DNA of 33,600 bases from an uncultured Fibrobacter sp. (GTDB lineage Bacteria; Fibrobacterota; Fibrobacteria; Fibrobacterales; Fibrobacteraceae): the NCBI GenBank assembly GCA_946183925.1, contig CAMHDS010000023.1:1-33600 (forward strand). Reading direction: 5' to 3'. Shown piece by piece: positions 16,607 through 24,650 of the stretch. Under the pieces are notes generated by a model. It was not told the DNA's origin and made no database searches. It was given only the letters and a program-made list of their open reading frames with translations. Within the stretch, counting starts at the first letter, position 1, and each line of letters opens with the position of its first letter. The position numbers and the translations under genes were made by a program.

Positions 16607-16674
16607 GAGTAGTGAGTGATGAGTAGCGAGTCGGTGCTACGCACCTCTGAGTTGAATAATCGCGCCGTTGGCGC
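16607..16674. repeat. G-arm heptamers plus two central hairpins
   Basis: GAGT occurs at 16607, 16614, 16621 and 16628 (7-nt steps). A 24-nt element at 16628-16651 has the hairpin core GGTGCTACGCACC and is the inverted near-copy of 29421-29444. A second hairpin is GCGCC/GGCGC (16662-16666, 16670-16674). It may act as the terminator of the pyrF operon. Confidence 0.75.
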
Positions 16675-16683
16675 CAAATTATA

Positions 16684-16760
16684 AACTCATAACTCACAAC
16701 ACACAACTCACAACTCACAACACACAACTCACAACTCACAACTCACAACTCACAACTATC
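16684..16760. repeat. Heptamer array, eleven AACTCAC-type units
   Basis: Eleven contiguous 7-nt units: mostly AACTCAC, two AACACAC, one AACTCAT and a last AACTATC. The array runs to 5 nt before the ATG at 16766, so any promoter of the next gene lies inside or before it. Confidence 0.95.
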
Positions 16761-16765
16761 TCCCT

Positions 16766-17647
16766 ATGCGTTTCCTTGCCATCATCATATTAGCCATAGC
16801 GGTCATTGCGGCGGCCTTCCATTACGCGAAGCCGCTCCCTGGCACTAATTTCGACGAGTCGTTCTTGCCGAAGGCTAACTACGTGAAGTACGTTGCCGCA
16901 GGGAACGACGCATCGGTGGCAGGCCTTTTCTGGATCAAGGGACTTACGGAACTTGGGGACAGCTTCTTGAGTGGAAAGGAGTATGCCTACCTAAGCCACG
17001 TGGCAAACCTCTGCACAGAACTGGACAGCTTGTTTTACACGCCTTACTACTTTGTAAGTGCCATTACCCAAATGGATTCCAAGGATACCACCGATTTTAT
17101 CGTGATGGACAGGGCGTTGAGAATTTATCCTCAATATTGGCGTCTTGCGGTGGCCCATGCCTTGCGGCTTTCCAAGGGACCATACCCCAACAAGACCAAG
17201 GCGGCGAATGTGATGCGGCCTTATTTCGACAGTCCCGATACTACCATTCCACCCCATATTCGCACTATTTACAGGACTTTTGAACTGGATACCATGCAGA
17301 CGGAAACGGCTATCGAAATGATACTGAACGATGTGATGCAGCCCAGGTTCAAGAAATTCCGAAACAGTTTCTATAACAAGGCCTATAGGGTCTTGGGCTA
17401 CCGTGGCAGAAAAAACGGTGCGGACTCTACGGTGTACAACGATGTTCAAAATACTATCGACCTGTTTGCTGACGGAAAAATTTCTCCGCCCCAGGCGTAC
17501 AACCATCTGCTACAGCTGAAAAAGCCCGAAGAGGTCAAGCCCGCCGATTCAACGGCGGTGGATTCGACGAAAGCTGATTCTACGGTAATCAATGCTGTCG
17601 CAGCGGATACTGTCGCTGCCGCCGCAACCGATACGACCAGCAACTAG
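16766..17647 (+). CDS. Exported helical (TPR-like) protein, unknown function
   Basis: A 293-residue protein with an N-terminal hydrophobic segment (about 2-18) that is a signal peptide or anchor. The body has a helical, repeat-like look: residues about 35-110 (KYVAAGNDASVAGLFWIKGL, then LDSLFYTPYYFVSAI) resemble the start of exported TPR-type proteins in other phyla whose pattern is Leu-Pro, then LxADLxWLRAI and LDPxF; this resemblance is by eye. The last about 45 residues are a low-complexity Asp-Ser-Thr/Ala tail (repeated DST). I do not recognise a function. There is no ribosome binding site; the gene starts right after a heptamer array. It is convergent with the next gene, with a hairpin between. 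Confidence 0.7.
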   Translation: MRFLAIIILAIAVIAAAFHYAKPLPGTNFDESFLPKANYVKYVAAGNDASVAGLFWIKGLTELGDSFLSGKEYAYLSHVANLCTELDSLFYTPYYFVSAITQMDSKDTTDFIVMDRALRIYPQYWRLAVAHALRLSKGPYPNKTKAANVMRPYFDSPDTTIPPHIRTIYRTFELDTMQTETAIEMILNDVMQPRFKKFRNSFYNKAYRVLGYRGRKNGADSTVYNDVQNTIDLFADGKISPPQAYNHLLQLKKPEEVKPADSTAVDSTKADSTVINAVAADTVAAAATDTTSN

Positions 17648-17667
17648 CGACATCTTGAGACCATCGG

Positions 17668-17706
17668 TTCTAACCACCAACCACTAATCACTAACGGCTT
17701 ACGGCC
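17668..17706. repeat. C-arm heptamers and short hairpin
   Basis: Four units, TTCTAAC, CACCAAC, CACTAAT and CACTAAC (17668-17695), are followed by GGCTTACGGCC. The core GGCTTAC is shared with the hairpin at 32875-32887. It lies between convergent genes. Confidence 0.65.
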
Positions 17707-17721
17707 TGACTTTCCTGATAC

Positions 17722-18492
17722 CTATTTCCCGCAGCGCTTGGCGTTGTTGGGCAGCCCCATCAGCTCGAAGGCGTTCTTGCAACGGAGCCGCAGGTCGTCT
17801 TTTTCTTTCTGCGGAACGCCCTTGATCAAGGAGCGTTCCCAGAGGATATTAGCGGTCATGTAGGTGTAGTTGCTCTTGATGGATTTTTCTTCGGCAGACT
17901 TGTATAGTTTTTCGGCTTCGGAGTCTCCCAGGAGTCTCTTGACCTTTGCCGCAGTGTAGGCGTAAAAGCCGCCGTCCGTATCGCTGTTCTTGCCCGTCAT
18001 CTTGAGGGCGGCGTTGGCCTCGTCTTCGTGGCCCGCTCCAGCGTAGGCGATGGCGCATTCCGAATAGTAGGCTGCCTTCAGGGCTTCGTCCCGTTTCTTG
18101 ATATCGCCATCGTCAATGGAGCGGCAAATCTTTTCGGCGTCGCCATACTTTTCCCGGGCGTTGGCCAGTGCCACCTTCGACTGGTTGAGCATCAATGCGG
18201 AATTATCGTCCAGGGCTTCGGGACGCACCACCTTCAGTAGGGAATCCGCAAAGTCCAGGTCCAGACTCATGATACGGACTCTCGCCATAGACAACAAGAC
18301 ACGACCTTCGGAGGCCAGGTCCGATTCCTTGCGGCTTGCAAGCAGTGCACGCTCTAGCTGGCCGTAACCTTTGGCGAATTTGCCGTTGGCAATGGACTTC
18401 TGGGCCCGAAAGGCCAGCGTCGAAGACTCGGAAGCGAAGCTCATTCCCGAAAAAAGAAAAACAAGGGCCAGGGCGAAGATTCTATTTACCAT
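17722..18492 (-). CDS. Exported TPR-like protein
   Basis: A 256-residue protein with a signal peptide (hydrophobic about 5-18, ending SFASES) and then helix pairs typical of tetratricopeptide-like solenoids (repeated Ala/Leu/Tyr/Gly spacing at residues about 30-230, for example YYSECAIAYAGAGHEDEANAA). It is predicted periplasmic. It overlaps the MCE gene by 7 nt and lies downstream of it on the same strand, so the two are co-translated; a support role for the lipid-transport component is inferred from this. No specific family was recognised. Confidence 0.7.
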   Translation of the reverse strand: MVNRIFALALVFLFSGMSFASESSTLAFRAQKSIANGKFAKGYGQLERALLASRKESDLASEGRVLLSMARVRIMSLDLDFADSLLKVVRPEALDDNSALMLNQSKVALANAREKYGDAEKICRSIDDGDIKKRDEALKAAYYSECAIAYAGAGHEDEANAALKMTGKNSDTDGGFYAYTAAKVKRLLGDSEAEKLYKSAEEKSIKSNYTYMTANILWERSLIKGVPQKEKDDLRLRCKNAFELMGLPNNAKRCGK

Positions 18493-19493
18493 AGGGTCTC
18501 CACCATGTAGGGAATGCTATCGCGGTTGGGCATGTTCCTATTGATAATCCACATGTTGGAAATGCCTTCCATCAGCTCGTCTGCATTGTCCAAGGTCTGT
18601 TCCGTAGATTCCATGAAGTCCGAAAGACCGACGGTGATCTTTCCAAGTTCGGTAATCATGTCGTCTGCGCGACCCACCGTTCCCTCAAGCTTGCCCATGA
18701 GCCCGTCCACCTTTCCGGGCAGGGGCTTCAGCTCTTTCATCATGCCCGAGACATCGTCCATCATGCCGGAGACGTTACTCATCACGGTGTCCATCCGGTT
18801 CACGAGGGGCGGAACAGATAGTTGCAGCGTGTCCATCAGGTCCGAAACCTTGTGTATTGCCCTTGTGCCGCTGAGGGTGATGTCGTCCAGGCGGTAGAGC
18901 TGCCTGTTCAGGTTGTCGTAGAGGGCGCGAGAGCCGAACAGGGCGCCGATGGTAGTTCCCGTATCCATGGCCATGGCCACCAGGGTGTCTGCGGCATCGA
19001 TAAGCTGGTTCACGCGGCCTAGCAGTTCGTTGGCCGTTTCCAGCACCGTCTCGATATCCTGAGCCTTGCCCGGCGGCAAAAAGTCACCGTCTTCTAACAC
19101 ACGCCCTTTCCCGCGCTTGACATCGATGTTGACCACACGGGCCGAAATCACGTTCTGGTCACGGATGGCGTACACCTGGGCGCTGTCGGTAATCCAGTTC
19201 TGGAATTGCTTTCGGAGTGTGAATTCCATATAGACGCCGTCGCCCTCGATCTTCATGTCCGAAATCTGACCCACATCTACACCGCTAATCTGCACGCGGG
19301 TGCCGGGCCTAAGACCCAGGGCCTTGTCGAAGGAACTGTGGAGCTTGTACTCCTCCACGCCGATCATTCCGCTGGTAAAAAGCTTCGTATAGAGCACAAG
19401 CCCGAATACCATCACGGCAACCGTAAAGAAGATACCGACCAAAAGGCCGGACATCTCCATCCAGTTTATCTGCTTGATGGGCTTGAACTTCAT
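18486..19493 (-). CDS. MCE/MlaD-family lipid-transport substrate-binding protein
   Basis: A 335-residue membrane-anchored periplasmic protein. One TM helix at about 15-37 is followed by an MCE domain at about 45-120 (KALGLRPGTRVQISGVDVGQ, the conserved signature), then a long amphipathic coiled coil rich in Asp/Met/Leu with no second TM. MCE proteins form rings that shuttle phospholipids between membranes together with an MlaE permease and MlaF ATPase. Those partners are not in this window, so they must be elsewhere if the system is complete. The first gene of a two-gene unit; TATATT lies 7 nt before the ATG and no ribosome binding site is seen. Confidence 0.88.
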   Translation of the reverse strand: MKFKPIKQINWMEMSGLLVGIFFTVAVMVFGLVLYTKLFTSGMIGVEEYKLHSSFDKALGLRPGTRVQISGVDVGQISDMKIEGDGVYMEFTLRKQFQNWITDSAQVYAIRDQNVISARVVNIDVKRGKGRVLEDGDFLPPGKAQDIETVLETANELLGRVNQLIDAADTLVAMAMDTGTTIGALFGSRALYDNLNRQLYRLDDITLSGTRAIHKVSDLMDTLQLSVPPLVNRMDTVMSNVSGMMDDVSGMMKELKPLPGKVDGLMGKLEGTVGRADDMITELGKITVGLSDFMESTEQTLDNADELMEGISNMWIINRNMPNRDSIPYMVETLW

Positions 19494-19500
19494 GAAAAAA

Positions 19501-19506
19501 AATATA
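19501..19506 (-). promoter_or_regulatory. -10-like TATATT, leaderless configuration (MCE gene)
   Basis: On the minus strand TATATT is followed by TTTTTTC and the ATG at 19493 (7-nt gap). There is no purine-rich ribosome binding site. Confidence 0.5.
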
Positions 19507-19529
19507 GAAACAGGTTTGGCCAGTGTTTG

Positions 19530-19643
19530 GTGATTAATGACTGGTGATTAGGGGTTAGGGGGAGGCATCCCCCTGGTTTCAGCCCGCCCTGCGGTCTTCC
19601 ACCACCCCTACTCCTAGGGGCTTCGCCCCTAAAACCCCTAATC
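19530..19643. repeat. Heptamers and 98-bp element with 11-bp inverted ends
   Basis: GTGATTA, ATGACTG, GTGATTA, GGGGTTA (19530-19557) lead into a unit with perfect 11-bp terminal inverted repeats, GATTAGGGGTT (19546-19556) and AACCCCTAATC (19633-19643). Inside are hairpins AGGGGGA/TCCCCCT (19557-19563, 19568-19574) and TAGGGGC/GCCCCTA (19615-19621, 19625-19631). It lies between divergent genes. Confidence 0.8.
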
Positions 19644-19674
19644 TCTAGCATCGGGGGTCTGAGGTCACCGCGCT

Positions 19675-19702
19675 TTGAACCGGACTTTTCATTACCTATC
19701 TT
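19675..19702 (+). promoter_or_regulatory. Promoter of the M18 aminopeptidase, leaderless configuration
   Basis: TTGAAC (19675-19680) and TATCTT (19697-19702) are spaced 16 nt apart. TATCTT ends 6 nt before the ATG at 19709 and no ribosome binding site is seen. Confidence 0.5.
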
Positions 19703-19708
19703 TAAACC

Positions 19709-20896
19709 ATGAATTTCCTTGAATTTTTGGATAAATCGGTTACTCCCTACCATACGGTAGAGAGTCTCAAGCAGGTTTTAGCGTCTGCAGGCGCCACGAT
19801 AAAGCTCTTTGAGCGGGGCGGGGCCCTCATTGCCGTTCGCCCTCCACAGGCGGCTGATGGAGAATCTAAGTTCAAGATTGCCCTGGCCCATACAGACTAC
19901 CCGACATTGAAAATTACCCCCAATCCGGACTGTTCGGCTGCGGGCGTGCGGACCCTCCACCCCGAAGTTTACGGCAGTCCCATTCTCGCCAGCTGGCTGG
20001 ACCGAGATTTAGGATACGCCGGACTTTTGGCCTACGGACTGGGAGGCAAGGTACAGACAAAGTTGTTTCGTGGAAAAAAGTTGTTCCGCATTCCGCAGCT
20101 TGCAGTCCACCTGAACCGAAATGTCAATCAGGACGGCCTGAAGGTGAACCCCCAGACGGACTTGAACGCCTTGTGGACGGCCGTTGGCGGCAAGGAACGC
20201 TTTGTGGACGCCCTGTCTGCAGAACTTCCTGAGGGAGCGCGTCTTCTGGATTTTGACGTGCAGCTGTTCGATGCTCAAACCGCACAGCTAGGCGGCTTTG
20301 AAGACGAATGGATTTATTCTGGCCGGCTCGACAACCTTTCCAGCTGCCACGCCATCGCAGAAGCCTTTGCCAAGGCGGAACCTTCGGAGCATGATTTCCA
20401 GGTGGCCGCCTTCTTCAACAACGAAGAGGTGGGTTCTACTACCCGCGAAGGTGCCGCCGGCAATTTCTTGAAAAGTGTTTTGGATTCTTTAACTCCGAAT
20501 TCCGAATTCCGAACTCCGAATTCACTCGCCCTTTCTATCGACATGGCCCATGCCTGCCACCCAAACTTTGTCGCCAAACACGAGCCGAACCACTCCCCAG
20601 TTCTTGGCGGAGGAATTGTCCTTAAGGTCAATGCGCAAAAGCGTTATGCTAGTGATGTGTTTTCTAACGCTCAGTTCAAGCTGCTTTGCGAACAAAATAA
20701 CATTTCGTACCAGACATTTGTCATGCGTAACGACATGCCTTGCGGCTCTACGGTGGGGCTTGCTGTTTCAGCTGGCCTAGGGATTCCCACAGTGGATATT
20801 GGCGAACCCATGCTCAGCATGCACAGTATCCGCGAGATGACTGCAAAAAAAGATCACGAGAGCATGATAAAAATCATATCATCGTTTTATAGATAA
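19709..20896 (+). CDS. apeB: M18-family (aspartyl) aminopeptidase
   Basis: A 395-residue cytosolic zinc aminopeptidase that trims N-terminal residues, with acidic residues preferred in the family. Metal and active-site motifs are all present: AHTDYP, GRLDNLSSCHA, FFNNEEVGS (Glu-Glu), SIDMAHACHPN, and the C-terminal DMPCGSTVG with MLSMHSIREM. It is somewhat shorter than typical M18 members. Residues about 261-272 (TPNSEFRTPNSL), between the EEVGS helix and the SIDMAHA strand, are encoded by heptamer repeats at 20491-20523 and look like an inserted surface loop. The last 10 bp overlap the convergent GT-C gene. The symbol follows common usage for M18 and is not certain. Confidence 0.93.
   Translation: MNFLEFLDKSVTPYHTVESLKQVLASAGATIKLFERGGALIAVRPPQAADGESKFKIALAHTDYPTLKITPNPDCSAAGVRTLHPEVYGSPILASWLDRDLGYAGLLAYGLGGKVQTKLFRGKKLFRIPQLAVHLNRNVNQDGLKVNPQTDLNALWTAVGGKERFVDALSAELPEGARLLDFDVQLFDAQTAQLGGFEDEWIYSGRLDNLSSCHAIAEAFAKAEPSEHDFQVAAFFNNEEVGSTTREGAAGNFLKSVLDSLTPNSEFRTPNSLALSIDMAHACHPNFVAKHEPNHSPVLGGGIVLKVNAQKRYASDVFSNAQFKLLCEQNNISYQTFVMRNDMPCGSTVGLAVSAGLGIPTVDIGEPMLSMHSIREMTAKKDHESMIKIISSFYR
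20491..20523. repeat. Heptamer array inside the aminopeptidase gene
   Basis: Units of the type CCGAATT and CCGAACT at 7-nt steps. On the opposite strand they read TTCGGAR-type, matching the array at 27231-27260. The length is 33 nt, so the reading frame is kept. Confidence 0.8.
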
Positions 20897-22503
20897 GAGC
20901 AATCTTTTTTGATCCGGAAATGCAGGTCGTAGCGGAAGGAATCTGGCCGTTGGATTTTCTGGAGCGCGTACGGTAATTTTTTAGTGAAGCAGTTGTTGAG
21001 TGTGCTTATGACCTTTGGTGTCATTTTGTCCATATTGAAATAGGCGAAAACGACCACATTTGCTGAGTCGAATTGCTTGCCCAGTTTTTTAGAAAAGAAA
21101 GTGGAATCGCTTGAAAAGTTGTTGCGATCTTGAACGAAAGACGGTCCTATAACATCGTGTTTTGTGTATGCATAAGGGTGGTAACCGTTGAATCCGACAA
21201 ACAGGTATCGTGTTTCTCCAAGAGCATCGAGAACCTCGTCTAGATACATAGCATTGTCCTTGCTTCTCTGGATATCCCTGATGACGTTTTCGTTCACCTT
21301 GAATTCTGGCAGATTCGAAAAGCCTGTCCCTAGGAAGCAAGCAAGAACGATGGCCGTTATAAAGTTCAGCTGGATTTGCTTATTGCCGCAGCAAGGGCTA
21401 GAACAATAGTTGATGATGTTATAAATGAGAATGCCATAAAAGGGGAGCGCGAAAATATGATGATGATTGTAGTATTGTCCTCCGAGACCAACGGCAAAGG
21501 AGGCCGCGTAAAGGGCGACAAAGATCCAAAAAATTTGAAGGAAGGATAGGATTTTTTCGTAGGTAGAATGACTTTCTGTCCATTTTTTTGTGTAAATAAT
21601 GATGTTTACGGTAATGAGCGCATATATGCAAACTTCTAGTGCTTTGGAATAGTGTCCTATGTCATCGAAAATACGGAAAATTTGACTGGCCCTGTCCCAG
21701 GGGGAGCCATAAATAGAAAGATGAGAACCGAACATGTTGGCTAGATAAATCGTAAAGTAGGGAATGAAAGATTTTGTGACTAGCAGCAACAGGAGTGAAA
21801 AAAAGGCGGCATAGGCGATGGGCAGGGCAAAGTGATAAAAGAAGTCCTTGGGTTGCCGCACATAGAATAGAAGGGCAGCAACGCCCAGTAAAAAGAACGG
21901 TTCTTTGAACATGGTCGCCATGCCAAGAAAAACGCCAGAAATAACGATAGAGGGGCTGTAAATTTTGGATTTGCTTTTTTGAAGCCCCATGGAGAAGAAC
22001 GAAAGAAAAAGTGCTGCAGCTCCGAAAATCTCAACTTGAACCTCTCCGGAACGTAGTTCGGCGAATGTTGCCAAAAATAGGGAAATGTACAAGACAGAAC
22101 AGGAAATGGCGACGATGGCAACGGGGTTCAGTTTGTTTGTTATTCCCTTGTATAGGGAATATACCGTCGGGAGTATTGCCACGACCAGAAACGAAAGAAA
22201 TGAAAAAATATTAACTAGGTAAAAACCGTTTGTTATTTTGTATGATATTGCGGACAATAAAAAAATCATGGGGGGCTTGTTTTCGTATAGGCCTGCATAG
22301 GGCTGTATTCCATGAGAAAGTCCCTTGCCAATGGCGTAGTACATGCCGGTATCCCAGTTGGCAATTTCCATTAGCTCGTAGCCTAGTCTGCCCAGGACTT
22401 CTGGAGCGGCTTGAATTAGGAATAAGCATGTCACCAGGAATAGGGCTGCAAAGTAGGCAAAACTGATTTTATGGGATATGGCAAAATTCAGAATTTTATG
22501 CAT
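20887..22503 (-). CDS. GT-C (GT39-like) membrane glycosyltransferase
   Basis: A 538-residue protein with an N-terminal TM helix and about ten or more TM segments, of the GT-C superfamily that uses lipid-linked sugars. After TM1 the first large loop has NWDTGMYYAIGKGLSHGIQP (candidate catalytic Asp) and YAGLYENKPPMIF, the D-x-G and N/K-P-P pattern of GT39/ArnT-like enzymes. A C-terminal soluble domain follows. I chose ATG 22503; an in-frame TTG at 22524 would add seven residues. It probably transfers a sugar from a polyprenyl carrier to a surface glycan or protein; donor and acceptor are unknown. Codon usage is visibly AT-richer than the flanking operons. Divergent from gtrA. Confidence 0.78.
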   Translation of the reverse strand: MHKILNFAISHKISFAYFAALFLVTCLFLIQAAPEVLGRLGYELMEIANWDTGMYYAIGKGLSHGIQPYAGLYENKPPMIFLLSAISYKITNGFYLVNIFSFLSFLVVAILPTVYSLYKGITNKLNPVAIVAISCSVLYISLFLATFAELRSGEVQVEIFGAAALFLSFFSMGLQKSKSKIYSPSIVISGVFLGMATMFKEPFFLLGVAALLFYVRQPKDFFYHFALPIAYAAFFSLLLLLVTKSFIPYFTIYLANMFGSHLSIYGSPWDRASQIFRIFDDIGHYSKALEVCIYALITVNIIIYTKKWTESHSTYEKILSFLQIFWIFVALYAASFAVGLGGQYYNHHHIFALPFYGILIYNIINYCSSPCCGNKQIQLNFITAIVLACFLGTGFSNLPEFKVNENVIRDIQRSKDNAMYLDEVLDALGETRYLFVGFNGYHPYAYTKHDVIGPSFVQDRNNFSSDSTFFSKKLGKQFDSANVVVFAYFNMDKMTPKVISTLNNCFTKKLPYALQKIQRPDSFRYDLHFRIKKDCSYL

Positions 22504-22549
22504 AGGACAATCTCTTGTAAGCAAAAAATAAAAAAAAGGATAAATGTTC

Positions 22550-22555
22550 TATATT
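22550..22555 (+). promoter_or_regulatory. -10-like TATATT, leaderless configuration (GtrA)
   Basis: TATATT is followed by TCTCTGT (7 nt) and the ATG at 22563. There is no ribosome binding site. Confidence 0.5.
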
Positions 22556-22562
22556 TCTCTGT

Positions 22563-23018
22563 ATGGAAGTAAAGGAAAAGGCCGCTGGTTGGGGAGGGAG
22601 ATTCCTGAACCAACCCTCATTGTTGGGACAGGTTGTTCGGTACCTGTTTACGGGAGGGTTTTCTTTTCTTTTAGATTTTGGGCTGTTTGCTCTTTGTTTG
22701 TATGCCCTTGAATGGCATTACCTGCTTGCCAATTTGATTGGTCTTATAGCAGGTCTTGTACTTAATTACTTTTTAAGCATTGTCTGGGTTTTTGTTGCCT
22801 GTAAAAGAACCCTGGAAAAAAACAAGGGGCTCGAATTTGCTTTGTTTGTCTTGGTTGGTGTTGTTGGAGTGGGAATAAACCAATTGCTGATGTATGTGAT
22901 GGTTGATGGGCTGGGCGTAAATGAGATGGTATCAAAGATGATTGCCGCAGTCTTGGTGCTGATGTGGAATTTCGGCGCGCGGAAGTTTATGCTTTTCCGC
23001 GAAAAGAAGACTACGTGA
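22563..23018 (+). CDS. GtrA-family polyprenyl-sugar flippase
   Basis: A 151-residue protein with four TM helices (about 20-40, 50-70, 90-110, 120-140) and the GtrA start QVVRYLFTGGFSFLLDFGLF; the second half holds VGINQLLMYVMVD, and the C-terminus NFGARKFMLFREKK is typical. GtrA proteins are thought to flip polyprenyl-phosphate-linked monosaccharides across the inner membrane. Two GT-C transferases and an oxidoreductase lie next to it, so it probably supplies their lipid-linked sugar. It is followed after 15 bp by the FAD oxidoreductase gene in the same direction. Confidence 0.88.
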   Translation: MEVKEKAAGWGGRFLNQPSLLGQVVRYLFTGGFSFLLDFGLFALCLYALEWHYLLANLIGLIAGLVLNYFLSIVWVFVACKRTLEKNKGLEFALFVLVGVVGVGINQLLMYVMVDGLGVNEMVSKMIAAVLVLMWNFGARKFMLFREKKTT

Positions 23019-23033
23019 TGAGGAGCATGGTCT

Positions 23034-24650
23034 ATGACCGATGAAAAAGTTGCTGTTATTGCGGGGGCTGGTCCTGCAGGACTTACTGCCGCTCTTGAAC
23101 TTTTGCGTACGACGAATGTGAAGCCTGTGATTTTTGAGGCTGAAGATGTTATCGGTGGAATCTCCCGTACTGCGCGCTATAATGGGAACCGCATGGATAT
23201 AGGCGGTCACCGCTTCTTTAGTAAGAGCGATACGGTAATGGACTGGTGGCAAGGAATTCTGCCGCTGCAGGGCTCCGCCAGTAAAGATGACATCGCCATC
23301 GGGCGCAGCGTACCGCTGGTGCAGGGTGGCCCCGATCCAGAAAAGACGGACTATGTGATGCTTTGTCGCAGCCGTCTTTCGCGAATTCTTTTTCTGCGCA
23401 AGCTCTTCGACTATCCTGTGAGTCTGAACGGTGATACAATTCGCAACTTAGGACTCTGGCGAATGTTCAAAATAGGCATGAGCTACCTCAAAGTACAATT
23501 ACTCCCGGCCCGCAAGGAAAAGAGTCTAGAAGACTTTATGGTTAACCGCTTTGGCGTGGAGCTTTACCGCACTTTCTTCCGGGATTATACCGAAAAGGTG
23601 TGGGGAGTGCCTTGCAACAAGATTAGCCCCGACTGGGGTGGCCAGCGCATCAAGGGCCTTTCTATCACAAAAACGGTAATCCATGCTGTGAAGCAGATTT
23701 TTGCGAGCAAGAAAAAGTCAGGCGCCGAAGGTGCGGATATCCGCCAGAAGGATACCGAGACAAGCCTTATCGGGCAGTTTCTGTACCCGAAATACGGTCC
23801 GGGCCAGCTCTGGGAAACGGTGGCCGAGAAGGTGTTGGAGAAAGGTGGCGAGATTCACATGAACTCGAAGGTAGTGGGTGTGAACCGCTCTTCCGATGGC
23901 AAGCATGTAGAAAGCGTGGTTGTGGACCGCGGAAATTCTACGGAAACGATACCCTGTGACTATTTCCTCAGTACCATGCCGGTGAAAGAACTGGTGGTCG
24001 CCATGGACAACGGGAAGAACCCTGTGCCGGCAGAAGTCAAACGTGTGGCCGATGGTCTAGTTTATCGCGACTTCATCACCGTAGGCTTGCTGCTCGATAA
24101 GCTGCTTATCAAGAACCCTGCAAAGCCTGGCACTCCCGAAAGCAAGCTCAAGTTCGTGGCGGACAACTGGATTTACGTGCAGGAATCCGACGTGAAGCTG
24201 GGCCGCATCCAGATTTTCAACAACTGGAGCCCCTACCTGGTGGCCGACCCCGAAAAGGTTTGGATTGGTCTTGAATACTTTGCCACCGAAGGCGACGAGA
24301 TGTGGTGCATGCCCGATGCGGACTTTATCAAGTTTGCCATTGCGGAACTGGACAAGATTGATGTGGCAAGGCCCGATGCGGTTCGCGACTCCGTGGTATT
24401 CCACATCAGGAAGGCATATCCCGCATACTTTGGTACTTATGGTGAGTTTGACAAGATCCGCGCATACGTGGATCCGGTGGAAAACCTGTTCCTCATGGGC
24501 CGTAACGGCATGCACAAGTACAACAATATGGATCACAGCATGCTTGCTGCCATGGAAGTGGTAAAGTGCATTCGCGAAAAATCTACGGACAAGACAGCCC
24601 TCTGGAATGTGAATAGCGAAGAAGATTACCACGAGGGCAAGAAAGTCTGA
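23034..24650 (+). CDS. FAD-dependent oxidoreductase of the amine oxidase/UGM-like group
   Basis: A 538-residue flavoprotein. The N-terminal Rossmann motif [15 protein letters not shown] (about 11-25) with the adjoining [11 protein letters not shown] and [10 protein letters not shown] binds FAD; the C-terminal [20 protein letters not shown] is the second FAD-binding segment. The pattern resembles protoporphyrinogen-oxidase-like and UDP-galactopyranose mutase-like proteins of COG1232. Beside GtrA and GT-C genes it most likely acts on a nucleotide- or lipid-linked sugar, but substrate and reaction are not determinable from sequence. A GAGCATGG-type site precedes the ATG. The stop overlaps the next gene by 1 nt (TGATG). 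Base composition is closer to the rest of the window than that of its GT-C neighbours. Confidence 0.83.
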   Translation: MTDEKVAVIAGAGPAGLTAALELLRTTNVKPVIFEAEDVIGGISRTARYNGNRMDIGGHRFFSKSDTVMDWWQGILPLQGSASKDDIAIGRSVPLVQGGPDPEKTDYVMLCRSRLSRILFLRKLFDYPVSLNGDTIRNLGLWRMFKIGMSYLKVQLLPARKEKSLEDFMVNRFGVELYRTFFRDYTEKVWGVPCNKISPDWGGQRIKGLSITKTVIHAVKQIFASKKKSGAEGADIRQKDTETSLIGQFLYPKYGPGQLWETVAEKVLEKGGEIHMNSKVVGVNRSSDGKHVESVVVDRGNSTETIPCDYFLSTMPVKELVVAMDNGKNPVPAEVKRVADGLVYRDFITVGLLLDKLLIKNPAKPGTPESKLKFVADNWIYVQESDVKLGRIQIFNNWSPYLVADPEKVWIGLEYFATEGDEMWCMPDADFIKFAIAELDKIDVARPDAVRDSVVFHIRKAYPAYFGTYGEFDKIRAYVDPVENLFLMGRNGMHKYNNMDHSMLAAMEVVKCIREKSTDKTALWNVNSEEDYHEGKKV

